DNA of 64,000 nucleotides from Nematopogon swammerdamellus (GCA_946902875.1 OX336337.1:1364001-1428000), one strand, 5' to 3'. Shown: positions 52,911 through 64,000, counted from the stretch's first letter. Notes: generated by a model not told the origin, from the sequence alone. Numbers and translations: made by a program.

Positions 52911-53575
52911 GCGAATAACGCGCAAATCTTTTTTATTTTAATAAGTATGAAAAATTTTAGCTTTGCAAATTTTAAATTATGGTTAACTAAAGAATATAAA
53001 ATTGAATTTGGAGAAAAATTATAAAAAATTTACATTAATTCCTTATATTTTTACAATATAAATTGCTGTAAAAATAGAGGAATATTCGGATTTTTTTTCT
53101 ATCGAGCGAAGTTAAAAAAATTGCTGTTTCAACCTTTTGGTTCATTAAAGATAATCCTGTAGATTGCAAACCTAGAACATCCCCTATACTAATTCATAAC
53201 TTTTCACAGTTGTGCATCAGTTCGAAAGTATTGGGTTGGGTGACCTAACAGCTGCCTGAGGCTTGGACTCTGTGCGTTATTCACTCCCTCTGGCCCGGCC
53301 TTGTTATGAGTACCGCCCACGCGGCCTGAAAATAAACCTGAATATCTTTACCGATGCGCGCGCGCGATTCCGACTTTATCGAGTAGGTCCGATCAGGAGG
53401 TGAGTCACGCTTGTGCATTTAGACGGAGATAAAAGCTTTGTTGTGGGAAGACGTAGTAGTAGACACAAGATTTCACAAAGTGGCTACAGAATTGCTTTGG
53501 GATCACTAGGGCTTTAGTAGAATATTTTAATTTGTTGTTATTATAATTTTATCCATTTATCTACAGCTATCTTTT
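52911..53575. other. No gene seen
   Basis: AT-rich to 53200; GC-richer 53230-53400. No recognised sequence. Confidence 0.3.
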
Positions 53576-53945
53576 GCCCGCGGCTTCGCTCGCGTGAAAT
53601 TCGTATTTAAAAAAAGAAAGTAAGTAAGCCGCTACCACTGTACCTTTATTTCGGCGCGCCTAACACATACATCGGTTTGTATGAGAGCCACATCTTAGCG
53701 TAACCGGAATAACATTTTTTTTAGCCTATCATGTGTCTCGTATTTAAATGTGCTTGTACTAAGTTTCAACGAATTCGGATGATCGGTTTAAGAGTTATGG
53801 AGAAACATACATACAGAAAATATTTCTAAAAATCGTCGATTCAGTTTTAGAATCATATATAGTCTACAAAGGCTAAAGTAAGGCTAAAAACAAAGTAACT
53901 TACCATCCCTTATATGACCATCCCTTACATATTTATTATTAGTAT
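53576..53945 (+). repeat. Dispersed repeat R4
   Basis: CCCGCGGCTTCGCTCGCGTG to CATCCCTTACATATTTATTA. Confidence 0.78.
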
Positions 53946-54014
53946 TGATAATTTTACATATGAGTATACGCCTAGTATAAAATACAAAATACTTATAAAT
54001 AATAAAATCCTTAT

Positions 54015-54160
54015 AGTTTCCACCACCGGCGGCGGCGGCGGTGGGGTGAGCCCAGACTACCGATGGTCGGGCCCCAGGGAGAGAAACCTCCGGACGATGC
54101 GCGCAGTGTCGAACAGGGTTGCCTTCTGGGCCCTTGACCCAAAGGGCCAGATCCAGCAGG
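54015..54160 (+). repeat. GC-rich repeat fragment fused to SINE-B head
   Basis: GGCGGCGGCGGCGGTGGGGTG, then CCAGACTACCGATGGTCGG and AGGGCCAGATCCAGCAGGG. It resembles 5' regions of lepidopteran non-LTR elements; identity uncertain. Confidence 0.4.
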
Positions 54161-54323
54161 GACCTACAATTTTACACCGATTCCGAACGGTGACGCAGCA
54201 GGTATAGGAATTCACGTAAATTTTTTCGTCAGAAAAAACTCATTGGTACACGCCGACCGGATTCTAACCTCGGACCTCTCGCATGAGAAGCCGATGCCAA
54301 AATCACTCGGCCACCCGCCGCTG
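54160..54323 (-). mobile_element. SINE-B head fragment
   Basis: Minus-strand head with GGCCGAGTG and GGTTAGAATCC, ending within the core. Joined to a GC-rich unknown repeat (54020-54160) instead of the SINE-B 3' half. Confidence 0.8.
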
Positions 54324-54466
54324 TAAATGAATGTCGGTTCGCTTCGTGTTTAATAATCGAGAAAAACAAGTGTAGATATTCGGGGAAGAGATTTACTGAA
54401 GCTGGCAATTAGTCAAGCTAGGCGGTGACAGCTCCTCTCGCGGCGCACTCATATTTTCACCTAGTG

Positions 54467-55172
54467 CAGCGGTTTCCAATTATATTTTAAACGGTACCCC
54501 GTAGCGAATTTTCTGAGACCCAAGTACCCCTGAGCAAAATGTTTAAATAATAAAATTTTCATATGGTTTTTCGTATGGTAAATAGATCCCAGTCATCTAT
54601 TCATCTGTGGAGATATTTATTTTATTTATTCAGTAATCATTAATCATACAGTACATAACTAAAAAAATATATAAAATATTTACAAACTAGAAACCAGCTA
54701 AGATTACGTTAATAGATAAGTAGTAATATTTAAAAAAACAAAGTATGATGCTAACTTACAAAGACAACATTTTTAGAAAACCAAATGTCAAAATCATATA
54801 ACAAAATTATAACCCAAACTAATTTAAACGAAAATAAATCAAATATTAAAGGAGAAGAAAAAAAATTCTAGACTCAATCTCAAACTAACGAAACACAAGG
54901 AGTAAGATTGAATGTTTTTAAGATTATCGTGAAAGATGTCAACATGAGAAAATGTATTATTATAAGTTGCACAAGAGCGGCGAAGAAAGCATTACTAAGG
55001 TAACAATTACTTTTAGGAATATTAATTTTCTCAAATAAGATAAGTGGACCCATTTCTCTTTACTAAGATTGTAGGTAGAAGTAAACGTGGCCGCCAAGTG
55101 TGCCCACGCGTACCCCTTATCTTGAGCGTGCGGTCCCCCGGGGGTACGCCTACCACTACTTGGGAACCGCTG
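54467..55172. mobile_element. hAT-type non-autonomous element with 8-bp target duplication
   Basis: 706 bases, ends CAGCGGTTTCCAA and (reverse complement) CAGCGGTTCCCAA, the classic hAT terminus. Exact duplication ACCTAGTG at 54459-54466 and 55173-55180. Interior is AT-rich and non-coding. Confidence 0.88.
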
Positions 55173-55247
55173 ACCTAGTGCGATTTTAAATACGCAATTA
55201 TACTAATGACTTGCTACATTATTGAATTTCAATTGTGTGGGTTCGTT

Positions 55248-55357
55248 TTTTTTATGGAAACTGACAAGGTGGGCTACATCACCTACAACATCCGTGATGT
55301 CAGCCCATAACACCGGGTGAACTTGGTGCCACGTCAGTGCTTCCCTTCGGTCGTTGC
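55248..55357 (-). mobile_element. SINE-A tail fragment
   Basis: T-rich end to TTCCCTTCGGTCG only. Confidence 0.8.
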
Positions 55358-55574
55358 CTGGAAAGTATTTCACCATTTTATTTTTCATTTTAGTGTAGGT
55401 TGTGTTTTTAACATTTGTTAAAAATAGATCATAAAATTTAAAAAAAATTTCGTAGAAGAAAAACAGTTATTTTAAACCCTAATATACTTAATTTTAAATC
55501 TGAGCATTTTATTTTATTTCCAGAAAATAATAAAAATATTCCATATTCAAGCCAGTTACGAAATAATTATTAAA

Positions 55575-56640
55575 TTCTCGCTTTGTAACCAGTTTCGGAA
55601 AAAGAATAAACGTTCTTCTACCGCACCCAGTTACGAAACTCAGTTACGTGCGCGGCTGGAAGGGAAAATAATTATCGAACAATTTACATGCGATGGTTTC
55701 TAACTGCTCGTCTCATCATTTGATGGTAAAATAAATTGTTTATTTTTTTAATTAGCCTTAGAATTATTTGTACCATTTGACTAAAATTTTCGCTTTGTAA
55801 CCAGTTTCGGAAAAAGAATAAACATTCTTCTACCGCACCCAGTTACGAAACTCAGTTACGTGCGCGGCTGGAAGGGAAAATAATTATCGAACAATTTACA
55901 TGCGATGGTTTCTAACTGCTCGTCTCATCATTTGATGGTAAAATAAATTGTTTATTTTTTTAATTAGCCTTAGAATTATTTGTACCATTTGACTAAAATT
56001 TTCGCTTTGTAACCAGTTTCGAAAAAAGAATAAACATTCTTCTACCGCACCCAGTTACGAAACTCAGTTACCTGCGCGGCTGGAAGGGAAAATAATTATC
56101 TAACAATTTACACGCGATGGTTTCTAACTGCTCGTCTCATCATTTGATGGTAAAATAAATTGTTTATTTTTTTAATTAGCCTTAGAATTATTTGTACCAT
56201 TTGACTTAAATTTTCGCTTTGTAACCAGTTTCGAAAAAAGATTAAAATTCTTCTACCGCACCCAGTTACGAAACTCAGTTACGTGCGCGGCTGGAAGGGA
56301 AAATAATTATCTAACAATTTACATGCGATGGTTTCTAACTGCTCGTCTCATCATTTGATGGTAAAATAAATTGTTTATTTTTTTAATTAGCCTTAGAATT
56401 ATTTGTACCATTTGACTTAAATAATCGCTTTGTAACCAGTTTCGAAAAAAGAATAAACATTCTTCTACCGCACCCAGTTACGAAACTCAGTTACGTGCGC
56501 GGCTGGAAGGGAAAATAATTATCTAACAATTTACATGCGATGGTTTCTAACTGTTCGTCGCATCATTTGATGCTAAAACTATTTTTTTATTTTTTTTTTA
56601 GCCCGAGAATTATTTGTACCATTTGACTTAAAGAATTTAT
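55575..56640. repeat. 212-bp tandem satellite, 5 copies
   Basis: Units begin CGCTTTGTAACCAGTTTCG at 55579, 55791, 56003, 56215 and 56426, spacing 211-212 bases, over 95% alike by eye. Each holds a CAGTTACGAAACTCAGTTACG-type sub-repeat. No coding potential. Confidence 0.93.
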
Positions 56641-57228
56641 TAAAATAATTTGAATACGCTTCACAGTTTTGTGTTTCGTAGAAGTTAAGCAAGTGAAATA
56701 ATATACAATGAGCATTAAGAGTCGGAGCATGTTAAATATTATTTAATAAATCGGGCCCGCCCACAGCTAGCGCGGACCACGTCCGCCCGCGTCCTTCGCG
56801 CCGCCCGCCGCCGCCGCCGCCCAGCACGCCCGCCCGCCCAAAATATCGTCATGCGCTCCTACATGCTGTTCGGTTTCGTTGTGATGCGAATTACACTTTA
56901 CTAACGTTAACGAATTTTGTCACGACTTGTCGAAGTGTATGTTGAATTAACAATTGAATATATACCTACATTACAAAATACTCATCTTACGCATCTTCTA
57001 ATATATTTCGACCAGTGTCGTCATCAGTTATGTAAAAGATTATAGATAGTTAATTAAAATATTTACAACTTTGAAAACCGAATATTGGTAAAAATTACAA
57101 TATTTATTTTTATTTATTTATAAATTAATATATGGAATGTAAATTATGATAATAAATATACCAGCGTAATTTACCCGATATGTGCGAGCTACATATAAAT
57201 ATGTTTTAATATAATATACACCGTGTCC
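56641..57228. other. No gene recognised; CCG-rich patch at 56750-56840
   Basis: GCCCGCCGCCGCCGCCGCCC lies in otherwise AT-rich DNA. Could be a promoter or exon edge but gives no recognisable peptide. Confidence 0.35.
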
Positions 57229-57622
57229 CAAAACTCAACGTCAAGCAGTCACCAGTGAGTAGGGCAGTTTATGACTACCCAGGGAAAAATATGAATAACA
57301 ATCGGAGTCATTTGTTTTTTATGATATGAGCATTTTTTTAAAACGTTGAAAATTTACATCTCGTACAACATTTTAGGTACTACGACTACAAATTTGCAAA
57401 TATAATTGTTAAAATTTTTATATTGGAAGCCTAAATAACTCTAATATTGATAACTAACCCAAATGAAACCAGAATGCCTGTAGTTTTACCAAAAAAATAT
57501 TCAGTAAAAATTTTTTCTAAAAAAATAAATGACTCAGATTTATTTTTCTTATTTTATCCCTCGGTAGTCGTAAACTGTCCTACTCCCTGGTTCCCGCTTG
57601 ACGTTGAGTTTTAGGACAGTTG
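57229..57622. mobile_element. TA-duplicating MITE, family M1 copy 2
   Basis: 394 bases, same long inverted ends and TA flanks, about 80% similar by eye to copy 1. Non-coding. Confidence 0.82.
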
Positions 57623-57704
57623 TATGTGTGAGGGTGTGTATTTTGTTTTCAGGGCGTGTGCTTATAATTTGTACTGGAAAAATATACGCGTCAGACCACG
57701 AACA

Positions 57705-58092
57705 CTTTTTTTTTTATGGAAACTGACACGGTTGGCTACATCACCTACAACGTCCGTGATGTCAGCCCATAACACCGGGTGAACTAGGTGCCATGTCAGT
57801 GCTTCCCCCTTTGATCGTGCCGGCTATCACTGAACTGGTCGGAAAACACAAACTATTTACATAGACCTTTCGACCGACGTTTCATTCAGTGCGGTGGTAC
57901 CAACCCGGGCGGGTTAAACCCTACCACCAAGCAAGATTAGGAGGGAAGGGACCTACAGTTTTACGAGGAATCCTAACCTCGGTCAGCCTCTAACGGTCAG
58001 CGGTCACCCATCCAAGTACTGACCGCACCCAGCGTTGCCTAACATTCAATAGCGACAGTTGACTGTCTGCACCACTGAGCTATCGAGGCTCG
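57705..58092 (-). mobile_element. SINE-A, full length
   Basis: Complete tail, core, 5S-like segment and head ending GAGCTATCGAGGCT. Confidence 0.88.
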
Positions 58093-58605
58093 CAGGCTGG
58101 CAAGCAAACTTCGTCCTAAGCATTCGGAACAGTCGCACAAAAGAAAAGAAGACTTTAGCAAACAGCTTTGCGTGATCTATAACGTACATAATATTGAATC
58201 CTGAAAACCAAATATAAGATACATAATATGTGATTATAATGTGCGTGTGCGCACGCTTGTATCAAGTCAGATTACAAATGCATAGGAAAGATGTCGCCAA
58301 CGACTAATACAGCATTTGTCAACGCTGGCCTCGGTGTGAAAATTGTATGATTGCTAGAACATTTTAATAAATTTGTGCATTTTTTTTTTACTGAAACTTC
58401 TTTAGATCATCGGCTTAAAATTGTTGGGTATGAGCTTACGCAAGGCGCTGTGAATAGCCGATCGGATTGTAAACATTATTATGAAAATAAATTCAATGCG
58501 TATAGCTACTCCCAGACGCATGTGTTTATAATTTTACAACTCATACAAATATTTGCAGATAGGTAAACAATTTGAAATATAACTTCATACTTTCTCTATA
58601 CGACA
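58093..58605. other. No gene seen
   Basis: AT-rich; a 71-codon frame (58351-58566) has no recognised content. Confidence 0.3.
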
Positions 58606-58726
58606 GCGGCGGGTGGCCGAGTGGTTTGGGCATCGGCTTCTCATGCGAGAGGTCCGAGGTTCGAATCCGGTCGGCGTGTACCAATGAGTTTTTTTTGACG
58701 AAAAAATTTACATGCATACCTACACC

Positions 58727-59073
58727 TTAATGTTTCCATGTGTGTTATCGCTTGTTTAGAAACTGCATTAGGTATATATGTATGTATTTGTTTATATTGC
58801 GTATATGTATATGTACTTTTGAACTTGTATGTATGTAAATCAGGAATGTATTTAGTTGTATGTTATTACTATTATCTATGTTTTATTGTTTAGTTTTGTA
58901 ACCTTAAAAAAAAAAAAAATCTCATTTAATTTTCCGCACTACCCATCTACCCTACTCACAATCCCAGGTATGACTGGCAGATAATGCCCTTAGGCTTTAA
59001 GTCCGCCTTTTGTCACTTTTTGTGCAATAAAGTATATTTTCATTTCATTTCATTTCATTTCATTTCATTTCAT
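58727..59073 (+). mobile_element. LINE 3' end inserted in SINE-B (TACACC duplication)
   Basis: 5'-truncated insertion ending in six TTTCA units. TACACC at 58721-58726 and 59074-59079. Confidence 0.82.
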
Positions 59074-59126
59074 TACACCTGCTGCTTCACCGTTCGGAAC
59101 CGGTGTAAAACCTGTAGGTCCCTTCC

Positions 59127-59427
59127 ACAGAGCATCGAATACCCCGCGCGCGCCCCCTACTAGAGACGCCCTAAGCGATAATATTTGAAACCCAAAAACT
59201 ACACGCAGTGCTGCTAGCGCTTCGTATGTGTGTGTGTGTGTGTGTGTGCTAGTATCGACACTACAAACAAAGAGGAGCAAGTTAGGCACACGCACAAAAC
59301 AAATGCACACGCACAACACACATATGTAAGTCATAGGCCACGCCCACAGGCTTCAACGGCGTTGTAGGGAAATCGCGCTCAGGGCGCCTTTAGAAGGGGC
59401 GCGCGCGATCGGTATTCGGTGCACTGT
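59127..59427. mobile_element. Mutator-like MITE with 10-bp target duplication
   Basis: 301 bases with imperfect inverted ends of about 50 bases (ACAGAGCATCGAATACC against ACAGTGCACCGAATACC, then CGCGCGCGCCCC). Flanked by GGTCCCTTCC at 59117-59126 and 59428-59437. The uninterrupted SINE-B core elsewhere has this sequence once, confirming duplication. A 9-10 base duplication points to the Mutator/MULE group. Contains a (TG)n run. Confidence 0.85.
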
Positions 59428-60029
59428 GGTCCCTTCCCTTGCCCCTTACTAGGTGGTAGGCCCAAATTGTAGCCGACTGGGTTGGTACCACCGTACTGGA
59501 TCTAAGGTGGCCGCATAGTAGCCTCGGTTGTGTTCTCCTCTAGTCCAGTATAGCCAGCAATCCAGGGAATTCTCCGGTATGGCACCTACCTTCTCGGGGG
59601 TTATATTGGCTGGGCGAAGCATGTGCTTTAGCCCCTCCGACTCAGCCAACCATACCGGATTACATAAAAAAAATACGAAAAATATTTGCAAGTTGTGTGC
59701 CAAATTGCATTTGTAAATAGATATAAATTATTTCAGTTTGATTTTAATTAAATTACTTTTTCTGAAATTTACACAATAAATTATACTTATTTATCATTAC
59801 ACAAATAACACTCATGATTTCGAATTTGTTGCGTTTGCGGTTGAAACCCTCGGTCCGTGGGGCAGTGAAGGCAAAATCGCCTTGAAGAGGCTTGGTCCTC
59901 TGCTGGTGGAGGCAACTGGCTATTCAAAGGGTAAGCCTTGCCATTCAGAGGGGTAATGCCTGAATCAGTCTAGGAACTTTTTTATCTAGAAGCGTTTTCG
60001 AACGTTCTTTTCACGCATCATTGTTTGTT

Positions 60030-60330
60030 AATTCCGTGTTGTCAGCCCATAACACCTTGATGAACTAGGTGCCATGTCAGTGCTTCCCTTCATTTCATGT
60101 CGACTAACACTGAACTGGACGTAAAACACGAACTATTTACATAGCCGTTTCGACCGACTTTTCATTCAGTGCGGTGGTATCAACCCGGGCGAGATAAACC
60201 CTACCACCTAGTAAGGTAAGAAGGGAAGGGACCTACAGTTTTACGTGGAATGCAAACCACGGACAGCCTTCCACGGTCGGGCGGTCACCCATCAAAGTAC
60301 TGTCCGCGCCCAGGTGTGCTTAGCGCAAGA
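60030..60330 (-). mobile_element. SINE-A, both ends truncated
   Basis: TGTTGTCAGCCCATAACACC to GTCCGCGCCCAGGTGTGC. Confidence 0.8.
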
Positions 60331-60391
60331 AACACCGCCGCCGCGCCGATCGCGCTGTTCCGTGGCTGAACCTATCGCTGCGATTATACCT

Positions 60392-61262
60392 TAGTATAAA
60401 CATAGGGGTATTACGCCGTATGTCTGTCTGTCCGTCCGTCTGTCTGTCTGTCCGTCCGTCTGTCTGTCCGAGGGCTGTATCTCTTGAACCATAATAAGTA
60501 ACCCGTTGAAATTTTCACAGAATATGTGTTATTAACAACAAATAAGAAAAAGTAAAAAATTCACGGGGGTTCCCAGAGAAAAAACCAAAAAGTGTATGCG
60601 CACGCGCCATCTACCGAACAGATTATGAAGCATTTTAACTTATCATGACATTTAACTAATATGAAGCATTTCATAACACCTGTCGTGTCGACTGCCAGGA
60701 AAGCCGGCTCTGCTGCTGAGACGGCCGCCCGCACCAAGCACTCCAAATATCAGACATTAACAAACATTCAAAATTATATTTTTATCCCTTTCGCTATAGA
60801 GACCATGGGTCCCATCTGTGAGGAGGGCAAAATTCTTGTGCACGATTTAGGATCACGACTCTGCAGATCCTCGGGTGACTGCCGGGCCCGGGCGTACCTG
60901 CTGCAACGAATCAGCTTGGCGGTGCAGCGAGGTAACGCCGCTAGTGTCATGGGAACTTTCCCCTCGTCGGCCTCTTTGGATGAAATTTTTTATCTAGCGA
61001 ACTGAGGCCGTTGAGGGAATATTGCTCTATGACTCTGGCGGCAGGTCAACCCGGATCGTGGTAGTCTCTCGAGTGGCTAATTATTTTTAAAGTTTGTTTG
61101 TTTTGTTTTAGTTTAGGTAATTTTAATTTGATAGGTAGTTTTAGTTTCTATTTTAATTTAATTTCATAACACGCCATCTAGATGGCGTGAGTGTCGCTAG
61201 CCATGACATGGCGATACAGAACCCTCGGTGAGCGAGTTCGACACGCACTTGGCTGGTTTTTC
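60392..61262 (+). repeat. Dispersed repeat R3 split by a LINE
   Basis: 60392-60679 and 61173-61262 are two parts around the LINE at 60680-61160; ends CACGCACTTGGCTGG. Confidence 0.8.
60680..61160 (+). pseudogene. 5'-truncated LINE insertion with 12-bp target duplication
   Basis: Open to 61005, encoding ARKAGSAAETAARTKHSKYQ, AIETMGPICEEGKILVHDLG and QRISLAVQRGNAASVMGTFP, a conserved non-LTR retrotransposon C-terminus. Flanked by ATTTCATAACAC at 60668-60679 and 61161-61172. It interrupts repeat R3. Function of this C-terminal domain is unknown to me. Confidence 0.85.
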
Positions 61263-61766
61263 TTCTTCTTCAAAAAACCGGACACTAATTATCGGAAAGC
61301 GAACCCCCCAGAGCCCTACCTCGAGGTGACGACGTGTCAATATAGGTTAGTTGTATTCGACAGAAGGAAGGAACGTCTTGGGCCGTTCGCTTCATCGTAA
61401 AATTACAGAAACGCGCGCGGAATATTTTATCGCTCTCTTACAGGAATTTACGGCGGAGGTGGCCCACTTTATTGTAACTATAACTCAGTTAATTTACATA
61501 TATGTTTGGATGGGCACCGCCGTAGTTATTTGCAATTCGTGAAGAACATGAGTACGCATTGACAGAATGAAGGAAAAGACGAAAAAGCGTTTTCAAGAAA
61601 GTTTATCGTTTAACTGAACGCAGTTCGGCCTTCGACCTCGTTAGTTACCAATGAGAATGTGTATAAAATTGTTACTTACTTCTGCGTAGTATCGAAAGTT
61701 TTCTTCCATCGTATGGTTATGGATTTTGGTCCGAAGTGGCATATAGTCTAATATTTAGTAATACTA
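61263..61766. other. No gene seen
   Basis: Short frames only; no recognised protein or repeat. Confidence 0.3.
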
Positions 61767-62085
61767 TGTACCGTGTGGGGCCGGTACTTAAAAATAATAC
61801 CCCCACTGCAGTGAATGTCGTAAAAGTCGACTACGGGATAAGGACGAGATGCCGTGCTAAAGGGCGACAGGTTAGCCACCTCTCATATTGGCACGGCCCT
61901 TCCACAGAGTCAGGCAGTCGTGGGTCTTCGTGCCTTACTTGCTGCTTGAGAATTATCTTGGCCTTAATACTTTGCTAAACGTGGTGGTCGGTGTTGTGCT
62001 GTAATTTACCACAGTCCTTGGAGCACAACACCGATTACTCTGTTTACCCCTATTGTCGGGATACGGCATGTGGTATATATGTATT
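61767..62085 (+). mobile_element. SINE-C, full length
   Basis: ACCGTGTGGGGCCGGTACTT to GTCGGGATACGGCATGTGG; small internal deletion near the start. Confidence 0.87.
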
Positions 62086-62168
62086 AATATTATAAGTTCA
62101 TCAAACTCATATGCGATCGGACCGTACGTCAATGAAGCCACTATAAGAAATGACAAAAGCTAAATTCC

Positions 62169-62360
62169 AAATTTAAAAAACGCCCGACCTTTAAAAAGTC
62201 AAAAATGTCTTCCTTTTACTTACTTAAAGAAGTCGGAGGGCCGCTAAGTAAATAACCGCTCTGAGTTTTTATATTTTATTTACTTAGCGGTCCCCCGACT
62301 CGTTTAATAAGTAAACGGAAATAATTTTCGACTTTTTAAGGGTCGGGGTTTTTTAAATTA
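62169..62360. mobile_element. Foldback MITE, family F1 copy 2
   Basis: Same architecture and sequence as 12271-12461, more diverged in the left arm (GAAGTCGGAGGGCC for GGAGTCGGGGGACC). Two copies confirm a mobile family. Confidence 0.8.
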
Positions 62361-62445
62361 GTTATTTAACGTTTATTTCTAGTTTTTGAAAGAAAAACCT
62401 CATGGAAATCGGGTCAAATTTTTAAGATAATATTTTTTTTTATTA

Positions 62446-63215
62446 CTTGGTAGGTACTTTATTACTTTATTAAAAACACAGCTAAAAACCATCTCGATTA
62501 CACCAGCTTTCTAATAAAAAACCGCATCTAAATCGGTCCATTCGTTTGGGAGCTATAATTCCACAGACAGACAGACACATACATGAACACGTTATTTTAT
62601 TATTACTTAATTACTTTATTAAAAACATAGCTAAAAACCATCTCGATTACACCAGCTTTCTAATAAAAAAAAACGCATCTATATCGGTTCATTCGTTTGG
62701 GAGCTATAATTCCACAGACAGACAGACACATACATGAACACGTTATTTTATGATTAGTTAATTACCTTATTAATTTATTACAAACATCGCTAAAAACCAT
62801 CCCGATTACACCAGCTTTCTAATAAAAAAAAACGCATCTATATCGGTTCATTCGTTTGGGAGCTATAATTCCACAGACAGACAGACACATACATGAACAC
62901 GTTATTTTATGATTAGTTAATTACCTTATTAATTTATTACAAACATCGCTAAAAACCATCCCGATTACACCAGCTTTCTAATAAAAAAACCGCATCTAAA
63001 TCGGTCCATTCGTTTGGGAGCTATAATTCCACAGACAGACAGACACATACATGAACACGTTATTTTATGATTAGTTAATTACCTTATTAATTTATTACAA
63101 ACATCGCTAAAAACCATCCCGATTACACCAGCTTTCTAATAAAAAAACCGCATCTGAATCGGTCCATTCGTTTGGGAGCTATAATTCCACAGACAGACAG
63201 ACACAATACATGGAC
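62446..63215. repeat. ~155-bp tandem repeat, 5 copies, at a retroposon 3' end
   Basis: CACCAGCTTTCTAATAAAA recurs at 62501, 62650, 62809, 62968 and 63126 (spacing 149-159). Each unit ends with GACAGACAGACACA. The array is followed by a terminal sequence (ACACCCCTCTTTTTGCGTCG, then GGGGGTTAAAAA) that recurs at retroposon ends in Lepidoptera as far as I recall. Confidence 0.85.
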
Positions 63216-63502
63216 ACGTTAAACTTATAAGTATAACACCCCTCTTTTTGCGTCGGGGGGTTAAAAATAGACTAGACTAGACTATAGCGAATAAAGGTTG
63301 CGTCTTGTGTCGCAATGCAGTGTGCACTAAAGTTTTTACTGAGCGTTTTAAGCCGTTTTACGATACGTCTTGAATGGTAAAATGTTGCCATTATCAAAGT
63401 TCGAAAATGATCTGAATTGAAACCTTCTTGTGGTGATCCTTGCATTTCGTAATGCTCCGTACATGCACACGTTTTCAATTTACCTCTGTCATACAAAAAA
63501 AA
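63216..63502. other. End of retroposon, then unclassified DNA
   Basis: ACACCCCTCTTTTTGCGTCG terminus near 63235, (TAGAC)n at 63270, then AT-rich DNA. Confidence 0.4.
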
Positions 63503-63640
63503 ACCCGGCCAAGTGCGAGTCGCACTCGCGCACCGAGCCATTTTTAATGATACAGCCAAAACAAACAAAAAAAAAACGTTGAAAAAAAACGACTTCTTGT
63601 ATGGGGAACCCTTTGATTTTTTACTATAAGTTTTTTTTTA
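63503..63640 (-). repeat. Dispersed repeat R3, end fragment
   Basis: AACCCGGCCAAGTGCGAGTC onward in reverse. Confidence 0.72.
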
Positions 63641-63653
63641 TTATTTGTTACTA

Positions 63654-63714
63654 CATCTACATCACCTGGTACATCCGTGATGTCAGCCCATGACACCTTG
63701 GTGAACTAGGTAAT
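63654..63714 (-). mobile_element. SINE-A tail fragment
   Basis: ACATCCGTGATGTCAGCCCA and flanks only. Confidence 0.7.
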
Positions 63715-63932
63715 AAACTAAAATAAAATTGTACCTTTGCCTAACAAAGGTCTGGAACTCTGGACGCAGATTATGACTGAAGTCGCTGATTTTAAATCCA
63801 TCCTGATTTTAAATAGTGGTTACGTATTTAGATGTGTAATACAAGAAAATAAAACAAAAAGAAAACATAATATTATTTAGTGCAACACGAATGCTGATAT
63901 AGTAAGAGACGTAACTTATAGAGGGAACTCGT

Positions 63933-64000
63933 ACCGTGTGGCGCCGGTACTTTAAAAGAATAGCTCCACTGCATCTCTCCCCGTGTATGTCGTAAAAGGC
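63933..64000 (+). mobile_element. SINE-C head, cut by the window end
   Basis: ACCGTGTGGCGCCGGTAC to GTATGTCGTAAAAGGC at the last base. Confidence 0.82.

Larger units (their letters stand above)
58606..59672 (+). mobile_element. SINE-B carrying two nested insertions
   Basis: Head at 58606, LINE tail inserted at 58727-59073 (duplication TACACC), MITE inserted at 59127-59427 (duplication GGTCCCTTCC), then 3' half to GGATTACATAAAAAA. Removing both restores a standard SINE-B layout. Confidence 0.88.

Noticed and set aside
55575..56640. CRISPR array
   Set aside because: Repeats are 212-bp tandem units with no spacers, in a eukaryotic genome.

Overview
This is a stretch of moth or butterfly (Lepidoptera) nuclear genome. 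The evidence is one recognisable insect muscle gene with ordinary small introns, a 60-65% AT background, and a dense load of transposon families of the kinds that fill lepidopteran introns and intergenic DNA: tRNA-like SINEs, RTE/jockey-like LINE 3' ends, non-autonomous Helitrons and hAT/mariner-type MITEs. The species cannot be named from the sequence.

The only complete host gene is Muscle protein 20 (Mp20, calponin/transgelin family) on the minus strand. It has four coding exons (35627-35598, 33286-33075, 30174-30054, 28400-28209) joined in frame into 184 codons, with a TATA box and initiator placed correctly upstream. A second, unidentified minus-strand gene may be represented by one glycine-rich terminal exon (44630-44431). 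Nothing else looks like a host gene; most other reading frames come from repeats.

Layout. 1-4.4 kb: SINE and Helitron-era debris and a ~1.6 kb inverted-repeat element. 4.4-7.0 kb: seventeen copies of a ~130-bp minisatellite running straight into a Helitron helicase fragment. 7.0-8.6 kb: a perfect 26-bp palindrome beside a foldback with 262-bp arms. 8.6-13.3 kb: LINE remnants, a GC island with an uninterrupted 22-G run, and a foldback MITE. 13.3-19.0 kb: a BEL/Pao LTR retrotransposon on the minus strand. Its two 444-bp LTRs look identical and it has a 5-bp target duplication. It keeps Gag, protease, RNase H and integrase but has lost reverse transcriptase. Its gag and protease frames are separated by one UAG in a CARYYA-type readthrough context. 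19-28 kb: nested LINEs, SINEs, Helitron copies and MITEs. 28-36 kb: Mp20 with repeat-filled introns. 36-64 kb: nested repeats, the orphan exon, a 21-bp minisatellite, a 212-bp satellite (5 copies) and a ~155-bp pentamer.

Three SINE families organise much of the window. SINE-A has a head combining tRNA-like A and B boxes with a 5S rRNA-like internal control region. SINE-B has a different tRNA-like head but shares a ~75-bp core with SINE-A. SINE-C has an unrelated head that can be fused to the SINE-A body. Nested insertions give relative ages: SINE-B into SINE-A (twice), hAT and Mutator-like MITEs into SINEs, a Helitron into a LINE tail with its empty site present elsewhere in the window, and the BEL element into an older dispersed repeat.
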